From Schoenoplectus triqueter (taxonomy: Eukaryota; Streptophyta; Magnoliopsida; Poales; Cyperaceae): a stretch of DNA of 64,000 bases. A program made the translations under genes and the position numbers. Of the stretch, positions 41,401-55,640 are shown in pieces; position 1 is the first letter of the stretch, and each line of letters starts with the position of its first letter. A model generated the notes under the pieces. It was given only the letters and a program-made list of their open reading frames with translations. It had not been told where the DNA came from and searched no databases. The DNA lies in assembly GCA_964058805.1 (NCBI GenBank), contig CAXKVV010002144.1, positions 620,001-684,000 on the forward strand. The letters are read 5' to 3'.

Positions 41401-44400
41401 TTTCATGTTTTGCGCGCTCGAACTCGGTTTCGGCGGTACCGAGGGCGTCGGGTCTCGTTTTCATGTTTTGCGCACCTGGACTCGTTTTCGACGGTACCGA
41501 GGGCGTCGGGTCCCGTTTTCATATTTTGCGCTCCGCGACTTGTTTTCGGCGGTACCGATGGCGTCGGAACCCGTTTTCTTGTTTTGCGCTCTCGGACTCG
41601 GTTTCGGCGGTACCGAGGGCTTCGGGTCCAGTTTTCATGTTTTGCGCACCCGGACTTGGTTTCGGCGGTACCGAGGGCGTCGGGTCCCGTGTTCATGTTT
41701 TGCGCTCCGCGACTCGTTTTCGGCGGTACCGATGGCGTCGGGGCCCGTTTTCATGTTTTGCGCTCCCGGACTCGTTTTCGGCGGTACCGATGGCGTCGGG
41801 TCCCGTTTTCATGTTTTGCGCTCCCGGACCCGGTTTCGGCGGTAACGAGGGCGTCGGGTCCCGTTTTCATGTTTTGCGCGCCCGAACTCGGTTTCGGTGG
41901 TACCGAGGGCGTCGGGTCCCATTTTCATGTATTGCTCTCCCCGACTCGTTTTCGGCGGTACCGATGGCGTCGGGACCCGTTTTCATGTTTTGCGCACCGG
42001 GACTCGATTTCGGCCGTACCGAGGGCGTCGGGTCCCGTGTTCATGTTTTGAGCACCCCGACTCGTTTTCGGCGGTACCGATGGCGTCGGGACCCGTTTTC
42101 ATGTTTTGCGCACTCGGACTCGTTTTTGACGGTACCGAGGGCGTCGGGTCCCGTTTTCATGTTTTGCGCTCCCCGACTCGTTTGCGGCGGTACCGTTGGC
42201 GTCGGGACCCGATTTCATGTTTTGCGATCTCGGACTCGGTTTCGGCCGTACCGAGGGCGTCGGGTCCCGTTTTCATGTTTTGCGCTCGCGGACTCGGTTT
42301 CGGCCGTACTGAGGGCGTCGGGTCCCGTTTTCATGTTTTGCGCACCCGGACTTGTTTTCGGCGGTACCGAGGGCGTCGGGTCCCGTGTTCATGTTTTGCG
42401 CTCCGCGACTCGTTTTCGGCGGTACCGATGGCGTCGGGACCCGTTTTCATGTTTTGCGCTCTCGGACTCGGTTTCGACGGTACCGAGGGCTTCGGGTCCT
42501 GTTTTCATGTTTTGCGCACCCGGACTCGGTTTCGGCGGTACCGAGGGCGTCGGGTCCCGTGTTCATGTTTTGCGCTCCGCGACTCGTTTTTGGCGGTACC
42601 GATGGCGTCGGGACCCGTTTTCATGTTTTGCGCTCTCGGACTCGTTTTCGACGGTACCGAGGGCGTCGGGTCCCGTTTTCATGTTTTGCGCTCCCTGACT
42701 CGTTTGCGGCGGTACCGTTGGCGTGGGGACCCGTTTTCATGTTTTGCGCTCTCGGACTCGGTTTCGGCAGTACCGAGGGCGTCGGGTCCCGTTTTCATGT
42801 TTTGCGCGCCCGCACTCGGTTTCGACGGTACCGAGGGCGTCGGGTCTCGTTTTCATGTTTTGCGCTCCCGGACCCGGTTTCGGCGGTCCCGAGGGCGTCG
42901 GGTCCCGTTTTCATGTTTTGCGCACCCGGACTCGTTTTCGGCGGTACCGAGGGCGTCGGGTCCCGTGTTCATGTTTTGCTTTCCGCGACTCGTTTTCGGC
43001 GGTACCGATGGCGTCGGGTCCCGTGTTCATGTTTTGCGCTCCGCGACTCGTTTTCGGCGGTACCGATGGCGTCGGGACCCGTTTTCATGTTTTGCGCTCT
43101 CGGACTCGTTTTCGGCAGTACCGAGGGCGTCGGGTCCCGTTTTCATGTTTTGCGCGCCCGAACTCGGTTTCGGCGGTACCGAGGGCGTCGGGTCTCGTTT
43201 TCATGTTTTGCGCTCCCGGACCCGGTTTCGGCGGTACCGAGGACGTCGGGTCCCGTTTTCATGTTTTGCGCTCCCCGACTCGTTTGCGGCGGTACCGTTG
43301 GCGTCGGGACCCGATTTCATGTTTTGCGCTCTCGGACTCGGTTTCGGCCGTACCGAGGGTGTCGGGTCCCGTTTTCATGTTTTGCGCTCGCGGACTCGGT
43401 TTCGGCCGTACCGAGGGAGTCGGGTCCCGTTTTCATGTTTTGCGCGCCCGAACTCGGTTTCTGCGGTACCGAGGGCGTCGGGTCCCGTTTTCATGTTTTG
43501 CGCACCCGGACTCGTTTTCGGCGGTACCGAGGGCGTCGGGTCCCGTGTTCATGTTTTGCGCTCCGCGACTCATTTTCGGCGGTACCGATGGCGTCGGGAC
43601 CCGTTTTCATGTTTTGCGCTCTCGGACTCGTTTTCGACGGTACCGAGGGCGTCGGGTCCCGTTTTCATGTTTTGCGCTCTCGGACTCGGTTTCGGCGGTA
43701 CCGAGGGCGTCGGGTCCCGTTTTCATGTTTTGCGCGCCCGAACTCGGTTTCGGCGGTACCGAGGGCGTCGGGTCCCGTTTTCATGTTTTGCGCGCCCGAA
43801 CTCGGTTTCGGCGGTACCGAGGGCGTCGGGTCTCGTTTTCATGTTTTGCGCTCCCGGACCCGGTTTCGGCGGTACCGAGGGCGTCGGGTCCCGTGTTCAT
43901 GTTTTGCTTTCCGCGACTCGTTTTCGGCGGTACCGATGGCGTCGGGACCCGTTTTCATGTTTTGCGCTCTCGGACTCGGTTTCGGCGGTACTGAGGGCTT
44001 CGGGTCCAGTTTTCATGTTTTGCGCACCCGGACTCGGTTTCGGCGGTACCGAGGGCGTCGGGTCCCGTGTTCATGTTTTGCGCTCCGCGACTCGTTTTCG
44101 GCGGTACCGATGGCGTCGGGACCCGTTTTCATGTTTTGCGCTCTCGGACTCGGTTTCGGCGGTACCGAGGGCTCCGGGTCCAGTTTTCATGTTTTGCGCA
44201 CCCGGACTCGGTTTCGGCGGTACCGAGGGCGTCGGGTCCCGTGTTCATGTTTTGCGCTCCGCGACTCGTTTTCGGCGGTACCGATGGCGTCGGGACCCGT
44301 TTTCATGTTTTGCGCTCTCGGACTCGTTTTCGACGGTACCGAGGGCGTCGCGTCCCGTTTTCATGTTTTGCGCGCCCGAACTCGGTTTCGGTGGTACCGA

Positions 44401-45289
44401 GGGCGTCGGGTCCCGTTTTCATGTTTTGCGCCCCCGGACTAGTTTTCGGCGGTACCGAGGGCGGCGGGTCCCGTTTTCATGTTTTGCGCTCCCCGACTCG
44501 TTTTCGGCCTTACCGATGGCGTCGGGACCCGTTTTCATGTTTTGCGCACAGGGACTCGATTTCGGCCGTACCGAGGGCGTCGGGTCCCGTGTTCATGTTT
44601 TGAGCACCCCGACTCGTTTTCGGCGGTACCGATGGCGTCGGGACCCGTTTTCATTTTTTGCGCTCTTGGACTCGGTTTCGGCGGTACCGAGGGCTTCGGG
44701 TCCAGTTTTCATGTTTTGCGCACCCGGACTCGGTTTCGGCGGTACCGAGGGCGTCGGGTGCCGTGTTCATGTTTTGCGCTCCGCGACTCGTTTTCGGCGG
44801 TATCGATGGCGTCGAGACCCGTTTTCATGTTTTGCGCTCTCGGACTCGTTTTCGACGGAACCGAGGGCGTCGGGTCCCGTTTTCTTGTTTTGCGCTCCCC
44901 GACTCATTTACGGCGGTACCGTTGGCGTCGGGACCCGCTTTCATGTTTTGCGCACTCGGACTCGGTTTCGGCAGTACCGAGGGCGTCGGGTCCCGTTTTC
45001 ATGTTTTGCGCGCCCGAACTCGGTTTCGGCGGTACTGAGGGCGTCGGGTCTCGTTTTCATGTTTTGCGCTCCCGTACCCGGTTTCGGCGGTACCGAGGGC
45101 GTCGGGTCCCGTTTTCATGTTTTGCGCGCCCGAACTCGGTTTCGGCCGTACCGAAGGCGTCGGGTCCCGTTTTCATGTTTTGAGCACCCCGACTCGTTTT
45201 CGGCGGTACCGATGGCGTCGGGACCCGTTTTCATGTTTTGCGCTCTCAAACTCTATTTCGGCAGTCCCGAGGGCGTCGGGTCCCGTTTT

Positions 45290-46690
45290 CATGTTTTGCG
45301 CCCCCCGACTCGTTATCGGCGGTACCGATGGCGTCGGGACCCATTTTCATGTTTAGCGCTCTCGGACTCGATTTCGGCCGTACCGAGGGCGTCGGGGTCC
45401 ATTTTTCATGTTTTGCGCGCCCAAACTCGGTTTCGGCGGTACCGAGGGCTTCGGGTCCCGTTTTCATGTTTTGCGCCCCCGAACTCGGTTTCGGCGGTAC
45501 CGAGGGCATTGGTTCCCGTTTTCATGTTTTGCGCACCCGGACTCATTTTCGGCGGTACCGAGGGCGTCGGGTCCCGTGTTCATGTTTTGCGCTCCGCGAC
45601 TCGTTTTCGGCGGTACCGATGGCGTCGGGACCCGTTTTCATGTTTTGCGCTCTCGGACTCGGTTTCGGCGGTACCGAGGGCTTCGGGTCCAGTTTTCATG
45701 TTTTGCGCACCCGGACTCGGTTTCGGCGGTACCGAGGGCGTCGGGTCCCGTGTTCATGTTTTGCGCTCCGCGACTCGTTTTCGGCGGTACCGATGGCGTC
45801 GAGACCCGTTTTCATGTTTTGCGCTCTCGGACTCGTTTTCGACGGTACCGAGGGCGTCGGGTCCCGTTTTCTTGTTTTGCGCTCCCCGACTCATTTACGG
45901 CGGTACCGTTGGCGTCGGGACCCGCTTTCATGTTTTGCGCACTCGGACTCAGTTTCGGCAGTACCGAGGGCGTCGGGGTCCCGTTTTCATGTTTTGCGCC
46001 CCCCGACTCGTTATCGGCGGTACCGATGGCGTCGGGACCCATTTTCATGTTTAGCGCTCTCGGACTCGATTTCGGCCGTACCGAGGGCGTCGGGGTCCAT
46101 TTTTCATGTTTTGCGCGCCCAAACTCGGTTTCGGCGGTACCGAGGGCTTCGGGTCCCGTTTTCATGTTTTGCGCCCCCGAACTCGGTTTCGGCGGTACCG
46201 AGGGCATTGGTTCCCGTTTTCATGTTTTGCGCACCCGGACTCATTTTCGGCGGTACCGAGGGCGTCGGGTCCCGTGTTCATGTTTTGCGCTCCGCGACTC
46301 GTTTTCGGCGGTACCGATGGCGTCGGGACCCGTTTTCATGTTTTGCGCTCTCGGACTCGGTTTCGGCGGTACCGAGGGCTTCGGGTCCAGTTTTCATGTT
46401 TTGCGCACCCGGACTCGGTTTCGGCGGTACCGAGGGCGTCGGGTCCCGTGTTCATGTTTTGCGCTCCGCGACTCGTTTTCGGCGGTACCGATGGCGTCGG
46501 GACCCGTTTTCATGTTTTGCGCTCTCGGACTCGGTTTCGGCGGTACCGAGGGCTTCGGGTCCAGTTTTCATGTTTTGCGCACCCGGACTCGGTTTCGGCG
46601 GTACCGAGGGCGTCGGGTCCCGTGTTCATGTTTTGCGCTCCGCGACTCGTTTTCGGCGGTACCGATGGCGTCGGGACCCGTTTTCATGTT
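45290..46690 (+). repeat. 698-bp tandem duplication (12 monomers + 2 bp)
   Basis: The GCGCCCCCCGACTCGTTATC variant occurs at 45,299 and 45,997. Both copies carry the same GGGGTCCATTTTTCATG length variant and GGGCATTGGTTCCCG variant. The two extra bases come from units of unusual length. Confidence 0.7.
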
Positions 46691-49369
46691 TTGCGCTCTC
46701 GGACTCGTTTTCGACGGTACCGAGGGCGTCGGGTCCCGTTTTCATGTTTTGCGCGCCCGAACTCGGTTTCGGCGGTACCGAGGGCGTCGGGTCCCGTTTT
46801 CATGTTTTGCGCCCCCGGACTAGTTTTCGGCGGTACCGAGGGCGGCGGGGTCCCGTTTTCATGTTTTGCACTCCCCGACTCGTTTTCGGCGGTACCGATG
46901 GCGTCGGGACCCGTTTTCATGTTTTGCGCACAGGGACTCGATTTCGGCCGTACCGAGGGCGTCGGGTCCCGTGTTCATGTTTTGAGCACCCCGACTCGTT
47001 TTCGGCGGTACCGATGGCGTCGGGACCCGCTTTCATGTTTTGCGCTCTTGGACTCGGTTTCGGCGGTACCGAGGGCTTCGGGTCCAGTTTTCATGTTTTG
47101 CGCACCCGGACTCGGTTTCGGCGGTACCGAGGGCGTCGGGTCCCGTGTTTATGTTTTGCGCTCCGCGACTCGTTTTCGGCGGTACCGATGGCGTCGGGAC
47201 CCGTTTTCATGTTTTGCGCTCTCGGACTCGTTTTCGACGGTACCGAGGGCGTCGGTTCCCGTTTTCATGTTTTGCGCGCCCGAACTCGGTTTCGGTGGTA
47301 CCGAGGGCGTCGGGTCCCGTTTTCATGTTTTGCGCCCCCGGACTAGTTTTCGGCGGTACCGAGGGCGGCGGGGTCCCGTTTTCATGTTTTGCGCTCCCCG
47401 ACTCGTTTTCGGCGGTACCGATGGCGTCGGGACCCGTTTTCATGTTTTGCGCACAGGGACTCGATTTCGGCCGTACCGAGGGCGTCGGGTCCCGTGTTCC
47501 TGTTTTGAGCACCCCGACTCGTTTTCGGCGGTACCGATGGCGTCGGGACCCGTTTTCATGTTTTGCGCTCTTGGACTCGGTTTCGGCGGTACCGAGGGCT
47601 TCGGGTCCAGTTTTCATGTTTTGCGCACCCGGACTCGGTTTCGGCGGTACCGAGGGCGTCGGGTCCCGTGTTCATGTTTTGCGCTCCGCGACTCGTTTTC
47701 GGCGGTACCGATGGCGTCGAGACCCGTTTTCATGTTTTGCGCTCTCGGACTCGTTTTCGACGGTACCGAGGGCGTCGGGTCCCGTTTTCTTGTTTTGCGC
47801 TCCCCGACTCATTTACGGCGGTACCGTTGGCGTCGGGACCCGCTTTCATGTTTTGCGCACTCGGACTCAGTTTCGGCAGTACCGAGGGCGTCGGGGTCCC
47901 ATTTTCATGTTTTGCGCACCCAAACTCGGTTTCGGCGGTACCGAGGGCTTCGGGTCCCGTGTTCATGTTTTGCGCTCCGCGACTCGTTTTCGGCGGTACC
48001 GATGGCGTCGAGACCCGTTTTCATGTTTTGCGCTCTCGGACTCGTTTTCGACGGTACCGAGGGCGTCGGGTCCCGTTTTCATGTTTTGCGCTCCCCGACT
48101 CGTTTGCGGCGGTACCGTTGGCGTCGGGACCCGTTTTCATGTTTTTCGCTCTCGGACTCGGTATCGGCAGTACCGAGGGCGTCGGGTCCCGTTTTCATGT
48201 TTTGCGCACCCGGACTCGTTTTCGGCGGTACCGAGGGCGTCGGGTCCCGTGTTCATGTTTTGCGCTCCGCGACTCGTTTTCGGCGGTACCGACGGCGTCG
48301 GGACCCGTTTTCATGTTTTGCGCTCTCGGACTCGGTTTCGGCGGTACCAAGGGCTTCGGGTCCAGTTTTCATGTTTTGCGCACCCGGACTCGGTTTCGGC
48401 GGTACCGAGGGCGTCGGGTCCCGTGTTCATGTTTTGCGCTCCGCGACTCATTTTCGGCGGTACCGATGGCGTCGGGGCCCGTTTTCATGTTTTGCGCTCC
48501 CGGACTCGTTTTCGGCGGTACCGATGGCGTCGGGTCCCGTTTTCATGTTTTGCGCTCCCCGACTCATTTTCGGCGGTACCGATGGCGTCGGGTCCCGTTT
48601 TCATGTTTTGCGCTCCCCGACTCATTTTCGGCGGTACCGATGGCGTCGGGACCCATTTTCATGTTTTGCGCTCTCGTACTCGTTTTCGGCGGCGCCGAGG
48701 GCGTCGGGTCCCGTTTTCATGTTTTGCGCTCCCCGACTCGTTTTCGGCGGTACCGATGGCGTCGGGACCCGTTTTCATGTTTTGCGCTCCCGGACCCGGT
48801 TTCGGCGGTACCGAGGGCGTCGGGTCCCGTTTTCATGTTTTGCGCGCCCGAACTCGGTTTCGGTGGTACCGAGGGCGTCGGGTCCCGTTTTCATGTTTTG
48901 CGCCCCCGGACTAGTTTTCGGCGGTACCGAGGGCGTCGGGTCCCGTGTTCATGTTTTGCGCTCCCCGACTCGTTTTCGGCGGTACCGATGGCGTCGGGAC
49001 CCGTTTTCATGTTTTGCGCACCGGGACTCGATTTTGGCCGTACCGAGGGCGTCGGGTCCCGTGTTCATGTTTTGAGCACCCCGACTCGTTTTCGGCGGTA
49101 CCGATGGCGTCGGGACCCGTTTTCATGTTTTGCGCTCTTGGACTTGGTTTCGGCGGTACCGAGGGCTTCGGGTCCAGTTTACATGTTTTGCGCACCCGGA
49201 CTCGGTTTCGGCGGTACCGAGGGCGTCGGGTCCCGTGTTCATGTTTTGCGCTCCGCGACTCGTTTTCGGCGGTACCGATGGCGTCGAGAGCCGTTTTCAT
49301 GTTTTGCGCTCTCGGACTCGTTTTCGACGGTACCGAGGGCGTCGGGTCCCGTTTTCATGTTTTGCGCTC

Positions 49370-52155
49370 CCCTACTCATTTGCGGCGGTACCGTTGGCGT
49401 TGGGACCCGCTTTCATGTTTTGCGCACTCGGACTCGGTTTTGGCTGTTCCGAGGGCGTCGGGTCCCGTTTTCATGTTTTGCGCGCCCGAACTCGTTTTTG
49501 GCGGTTCCGAGGGCGTCGAGTCCCGTTTTCAAGTTTTGCGCCCCCCGACTCGTTATCGGCGGTACCGATGGCGTCGGGACCCGTTTTCATGTTTAGCGCT
49601 CTCGGACTCGATTTCGGCCGTACCGAGGGCGTCGGGGTCCCGTTTTCATGTTTTGCGCGCCCAAACTCGGTTTCGGCGGTACCGAGGGCTTCGGGTCCCG
49701 TTTTCATGTTTTGCGCCCCCGAACTCGGTTTCGGCGGTACCGAGGGCTTTGGTTCCCGTTTTCATGTTTTGCGCACCCGGACTCGTTTTCGGCGGTACCG
49801 AGGGCGTCGGGTCCCGTGTTCAAGTTTTGCGCTCCGCGACTCGTTTTCGGCGGTACCGATGGCGTCGGGACCCGTTTTCATGTTTTGCGCTCTCGGACTC
49901 GTTTTCGACGGTACCGAGGGCTTCGGGTCTCGTTTTCATGTTTTGCGCTCCCCGACTCGTTTGCGGCGGTACCGTTGGCGTCGGGACCCGTTTTCATGTT
50001 TTTCGCTCTCGGACTCGGTATCGGCAGTACCGAGGGCGTCGGGTCCCGTTTTCATGTTTTGCGCACTCGGACTCGTTTTCGGCGGTACCGAGGGCGTCGG
50101 GTCCCGTGTTCATGTTTTGCGCTCCGCGACTCGTTTTCGGCGGTACCGACGGCGTCGGGACCCGTTTTCATGTTTTGCGCTCTCGGACTCGGTTTCGGCG
50201 GTACCAAGGGCTTCGGGTCCAGTTTTCATGTTTTGCGCACCCTGACTCGGTTTCGGCGGTACCGAGGGCGTCGGGTCCCGTGTTCATGTTTTGCGCTCCG
50301 CGACTCATTTTCGGCGGTACCGATGGCGTCGGGGCCCGTTTTCATGTTTTGCGCTCCCGGACTCGTTTTCGGCGGTACCGATGGCGTCGGGGCCCATTTT
50401 CATGTTTTGCGCTCTCGGACTCGTTTTCGACGGTACCGAGGGCTTCGGGTCTCGTTTTCATGTTTTGCGCTCCCCGACTCGTTTGCGGCGGTACCGTTGG
50501 CGTCGGGACCCGTTTTCATGTTTTTCGCTCTCGGACTCGGTATCGGCAGTACCGAGGGCGTCGGGTCCCGTTTTCATGTTTTGCGCACCCGGACTCGTTT
50601 TCGGCGGTACCGAGGGCGTCGGGTCCCGTGTTCATGTTTTGCGCTCCGCGACTCGTTTTCGGCGGTACCGACGGCGTCGGGACCCGTTTTCATGTTTTGC
50701 GCTCTCGGACTCGGTTTCGGCGGTACCGAGGGCGTCGGGTCCCGTTTTCATGTTTTGCGCTCCCCTACTCATTTGCGGCGGTACCGTTGGCGTCGGGACC
50801 CGCATTCATGTTTTGCGCACTCGGACTCGGTTTTGGCTGTTCCGAGGGCGTCGGGTCCCGTTTTCATGTTTTGCGCGCCCGAACTCGTTTTTGGCGGTTC
50901 CGAGGGCGTCGAGTCCCGTTTTCAAGTTTTGCGCCCCCCGACTCGTTATCGGCGGTACCGATGGCGTCGGGACCCGTTTTCATGTTTAGCGCTCTCGGAC
51001 TCGATTTCGGCCGTACCGAGGGCGTCGGGGTCCCGTTTTCATGTTTTGCGCGCCCAAACTCGGTTTCGGCGGTACCGAGGGCTTCGGGTCCCGTTTTCAT
51101 GTTTTGCGCCCCCGAACTTGGTTTCGGCGGTACCGAGGGCTTTGGTTCCCGTTTTCATGTTTTGCGCACCCGGACTCGTTTTCGGCGGTACCGAGGGCGT
51201 CGGGTCCCGTGTTCAAGTTTTGCGCTCCGCGACTCGTTTTCGGCGGTACCGATGGCGTCGGGACCCGTTTTCATGTTTTGCGCTCTCGGACTCGTTTTCG
51301 ACGGTACCGAGGGCTTCGGGTCTCGTTTTCATGTTTTGCGCTCCCCGACTCGTTTGCGGCGGTACCGTTGGCGTCGGGACCCGTTTTCATGTTTTTCGCT
51401 CTCGGACTCGGTATCGGCAGTACCGAGGGCGTCGGGTCCCGTTTTCATGTTTTGCGCACTCGGACTCGTTTTCGGCGGTACCGAGGGCGTCGGGTCCCGT
51501 GTTCATGTTTTGCGCTCCGCGACTCGTTTTCGGCGGTACCGACGGCGTCGGGACCCGTTTTCATGTTTTGCGCTCTCGGACTCGGTTTCGGCGGTACCAA
51601 GGGCTTCGGGTCCAGTTTTCATGTTTTGCGCACCCTGACTCGGTTTCGGCGGTACCGAGGGCGTCGGGTCCCGTGTTCATGTTTTGCGCTCCGCGACAAA
51701 TTTTCGGCGGTACCGATGGCGTCGGGGCCCGTTTTCATGTTTTGCGCTCCCGGACTCGTTTTCGGCGGTACCGATGGCGTCGGGGCCCATTTTCATGTTT
51801 TGCGCTCTCGGACTCGTTTTCGACGGTACCGAGGGCTTCGGGTCTCGTTTTCATGTTTTGCGCTCCCCGACTCGTTTGCGGCGGTACCGTTGGCGTCGGG
51901 ACCCGTTTTCATGTTTTTCGCTCTCGGACTCGGTATCGGCAGTACCGAGGGCGTCGGGTCCCGTTTTCATGTTTTGCGCACCCGGACTCGTTTTCGGCGG
52001 TACCGAGGGCGTCGGGTCCCGTGTTCATGTTTTGCGCTCCGCGACTCGTTTTCGGCGGTACCGACGGCGTCGGGACCCGTTTTCATGTTTTGCGCTCTCG
52101 GACTCGGTTTCGGCGGTACCAAGGGCTTCGGGTCCAGTTTTCATGTTTTGCGCAC
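49370..52155 (+). repeat. 1,393-bp tandem duplication (24 monomers + 1 bp)
   Basis: CTCCCCTACTCATTTGCGG begins the block near 49,368 and again near 50,761. CATGTTTTTCGCTCTCGG, GGTATCGGCAG and GCACCCTGACTCGG variants follow in the same order in both. Part of the block is repeated again up to about 52.2 kb. Confidence 0.75.
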
Positions 52156-53439
52156 CCTGACTCGGTTTCGGCGGTACCGAGGGCGTCGGGTCCCGTGTTC
52201 ATGTTTTGCGTTCCGCGACTCATTTTCGGCGGTACCGATGGCGTCGGGGCCCGTTTTCATGTTTTGCGCTCCCGGACTCGTTTTCGGCGGTACCGATGGC
52301 GTCGGGTCCCGTTTTCATGTTTTGCGCTCCCCGACTCATTTTCGGCGGTACCGATGGCGTCGGGTCCCGTTTTCATGTTTTGCGCTCCCCGACTCATTTT
52401 CGGCGGTACCGTTGGCGTCGGGACCCGTTTTCATGTTTTGCGCTCTCGGACTCGTTTTCGGCGGCGCCGAGGGCGTCGGGTCCCGTTTTCATGTTTTGCG
52501 CTCCCCGACTCGTTTTCGGCGGTACCGATGGCGTCGGGACCCGTTTTCATGTTTTGCGCTCCCGGACCCGGTTTCGGCGGTACCGAGGGCGTCGGGTCCC
52601 GTTTTCAAGTTTTGCGCGCCCGAACTCGGTATCGGCGGTACCGAGGGCGGCGGGTCCCATGTTCATGTTTTGCGCTCCCCGACTCGTTTTCGGCGGTACC
52701 GATGGCGTCGGGACCCGTTTTCATGTTTAGCGCACCGGGACTCGATTTCGGCCGTACCGAGGGCGTCGGGTCCCGTGTTCGTGTTTTGAGCACCCCGACT
52801 CGTTTTCGGCGGTACCGATGGCGTCAGGACCCGTTTTCATATTTTGCGCTCTCGGACTCGTTTTCGACGGTACCGAGGGCGTCGGGTCCCGTTTTCATGT
52901 TTTGCGCTCCCCGACTCGTTTGCGGCGGTACCGTTGCCGTCGGGACCCGATTTCATGTTTTGCGCTCCGCGACTCGTTTTCGGCGGTACCGATGGCGTCG
53001 GGACCCGTTTTCATGTTTTGCGCTCTCGGACTCGGTTTCGGCGGTACCGAGGGCTTCGGGTCCAGTTTTCATGTTTTGCGCACCCGAACTGGGTTTCGGC
53101 GGTAACGAGGACGTCGGGTCCCGTGTTCATGTTTTACGCTCCGCGACTCGTTTTCGGCGGTACCGATGGCGTCGGGACCCATTTTCATGTTTTGCGCTCT
53201 CGGACTCGGTTTCGGCGGTACCGAGGGCTTCAGGTCCTGTTTTCTTGTTTTGCGCACCCGGACTCGGTTTCGGCGGTACCGAGGGTGTCGGGTCCCGTGT
53301 TCATGTTTTGCGCTCCGTGACTCGTTTTTGGCGGTACCGATGGCGTCGGGGCCCGTTTTCATGTTTTGCGCTCCCGGACTCGTTTTCGGCGGTACCAATG
53401 GCGTCGGGTCCCGTTTTCATGTTTTGCGCTCCCCGACTC

Positions 53440-55640
53440 GTTTTCGGCGGTACCGATGGCGTCGGGACCCGTTTTCATGTTTTGCGCTCTCGGACTCGTT
53501 TTCGGCGAAGCCGAGGGCGTCGGGTCCCGTTTTCATGTTTTGCGCTCCCCGACTCTATTTCGGCGGTACCGATGGCGTTGGGACCCGTTTTCATGTTTTG
53601 CGCTCCCGGACCCGGTTTCGGCGGTACCGAGGGCGTCGGGTCCCGTTTTCATGTTTTGCGCGCCCGACATCGGTTTCGGTGGTACCGAGGGCGTCGGGTC
53701 CCGTTTTCATGTTTTGCGCCCCCGGACTAGTTTTCGGCGGTACCGAGGGCGGCGGGTCCCATGTTCATGTTTTGCGCTCCTCGACTCGTTTTCGGCGGTA
53801 CCGATGGCGTCGGGACCCGTTTTCATGTTTTGCGCTCTCGGACTCGTTTTCGACGGTACCAAGGGCGTCGGGTCCCGTTTTCATGTTTTGCGCTCCCCGA
53901 CTGGTTTGCGGCGGTACCCTTGGCGTCGGGACCCGATTTCATGTTTTGCGCTCTCGGAATCGGTTTCGGCCGTACCGAGGGCGTCGGGTCCCGTGTTCAT
54001 GTTTTGCGCTCCGCGACTCGTTTTCGGCGGTACCGGTGGCGTCGGGACCCGTTTTCATGTTTTGCGTTCCCGGATCCGGTTTCGGCGGTACGGAGGGCGT
54101 CGGGTCTCGTTTTCATGTTTTGCGCGCCCGAACTCGGTTTCGGCGGTACCGAGGGCGTCGGGTCCCGTTTTCATGTTTTGCGACCCCGGACTAGTTTTCG
54201 GCGGTACGGAGGGCGGCGGGTCCCATGTTCTTTTTTTGCGCTCCCCGACTCGTTTTCGGCGGTAACGATGGCGTCGGGACCCGTTTTCATGTTTTGCGCA
54301 CCGGGACTCGATTTCGGCCGTACCGAGGGCGTCGGGTCCCGTGTTCATGTTTTGAGCACCCCGACTCGTTTTCGGCGGTACCGATGGCGTCGGGACCCGT
54401 TTTCATGTTTTGCGCTCTTGGACTCGGTTTCGGCGGTACCGAGGGCTTTGTGTCCAGTTTTCATGTTTTGCGCTCCCGGAATCGGTTTCGGCGGTACCGA
54501 GGGCGTCGGGTCCCGTGTTCATGTTTTGCGCTCCGCGACTCGTTTTCGGCGGTACCGATGGCGTCGGGACCCGTTTTCATGTTTTGCGCTCTCGGACTCG
54601 TTTTCGGCGGAGCCGAGGGCGTCGGGTCCCGTTTTCATGTTTTGCGCTCCCCGACTCTATTTCGGCGGTACCGATGGCGTCGGGACCCGTTTTCATGTTT
54701 TGCGCTCCCGGACCCGGTTTCGGCGGTACCGAGGGCGGCGGGTCCCGTTTTCATGTTTTGCGCGCCCGAACTCGGTTTCGGTGGTACCGAGGGCGTCGGG
54801 TCCCGTTTTCATGTTTTGCGCCCCCGGACTAGTTTTCAGCGGTACCGAGGGCGGCGGGTCCCATGTTCATGTTTTGCGCTCCTCGACTCGTTTTCGGCGG
54901 TACCGATGGCGTCGGGACCCGTTTTCATGTTTTGCGCTCTCGGACTCGTTTTCGACGGTACCGAGGGCGTCGGGTCCCGTTTTCATGTTTTGCGCTCCCC
55001 GACTCGTTTGCGGCGGTACCCTTGGCGTCGGGACCCGATTTCATGTTTTGCGCTCTCGGAATCGGTTTCGGCCGTACCGAGGGCGTCGGGTCCCGTGTTC
55101 ATGTTTTGCGCTCCGCGACTCGTTTTCGGCGGTACCGGTGGCGTCGGGACCCGTTTTCATGTTTTGCGTTCCCGGATCCGGTTTCGGCGGTACGGAGGGC
55201 GTCGGGTCCCGTTTTCATGTTTTGCGCGCCCGAACTCGGTTTCGGCGATACCGAGGGCGTCGGGTCCCGTTTTCATGTTTTGCGACCCCGGACTAGTTTT
55301 CGGCGGTACCGAGGGCGGCGGGTCCCATGTTCATGTTTTGCGCTCCCCGACTCGTTTTCGGCGGTACCGATGGCGTCGGGACCCGTTTTCATGTTTTGCG
55401 CACCGGGACTCGATTTCGGCCGTACCGAGGGCGTCGGGTCCCGTGTTCATGTTTTGAGCATCCCGACTCGTTTTCGGTGGTACCGATGGCGTCGGGACCC
55501 GTTTTCATGTTTTGCGCTCTTGGACTCGGTTTCGGCGGTACCGAGGGCTTCGTGTCCAGTTTTCATGTTTTGCGCTCCCGGACTCGGTTTCGGCGGTACC
55601 GAGGGCGTCGGGTCCCGTGTTTATGTTTTCCGCTCCGCGA
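53440..55640 (+). repeat. 1,102-bp tandem duplication (19 monomers)
   Basis: The GGATCCGGTTTCGGCGGTAC variant lies near 54,071 and 55,173, exactly 1,102 bp apart. TACCGGTGGCGTC, GCGACCCCGGACTAG and CCCTTGGCGTCGG variants keep the same order in both copies. This is the last duplication before the array ends. Confidence 0.7.
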
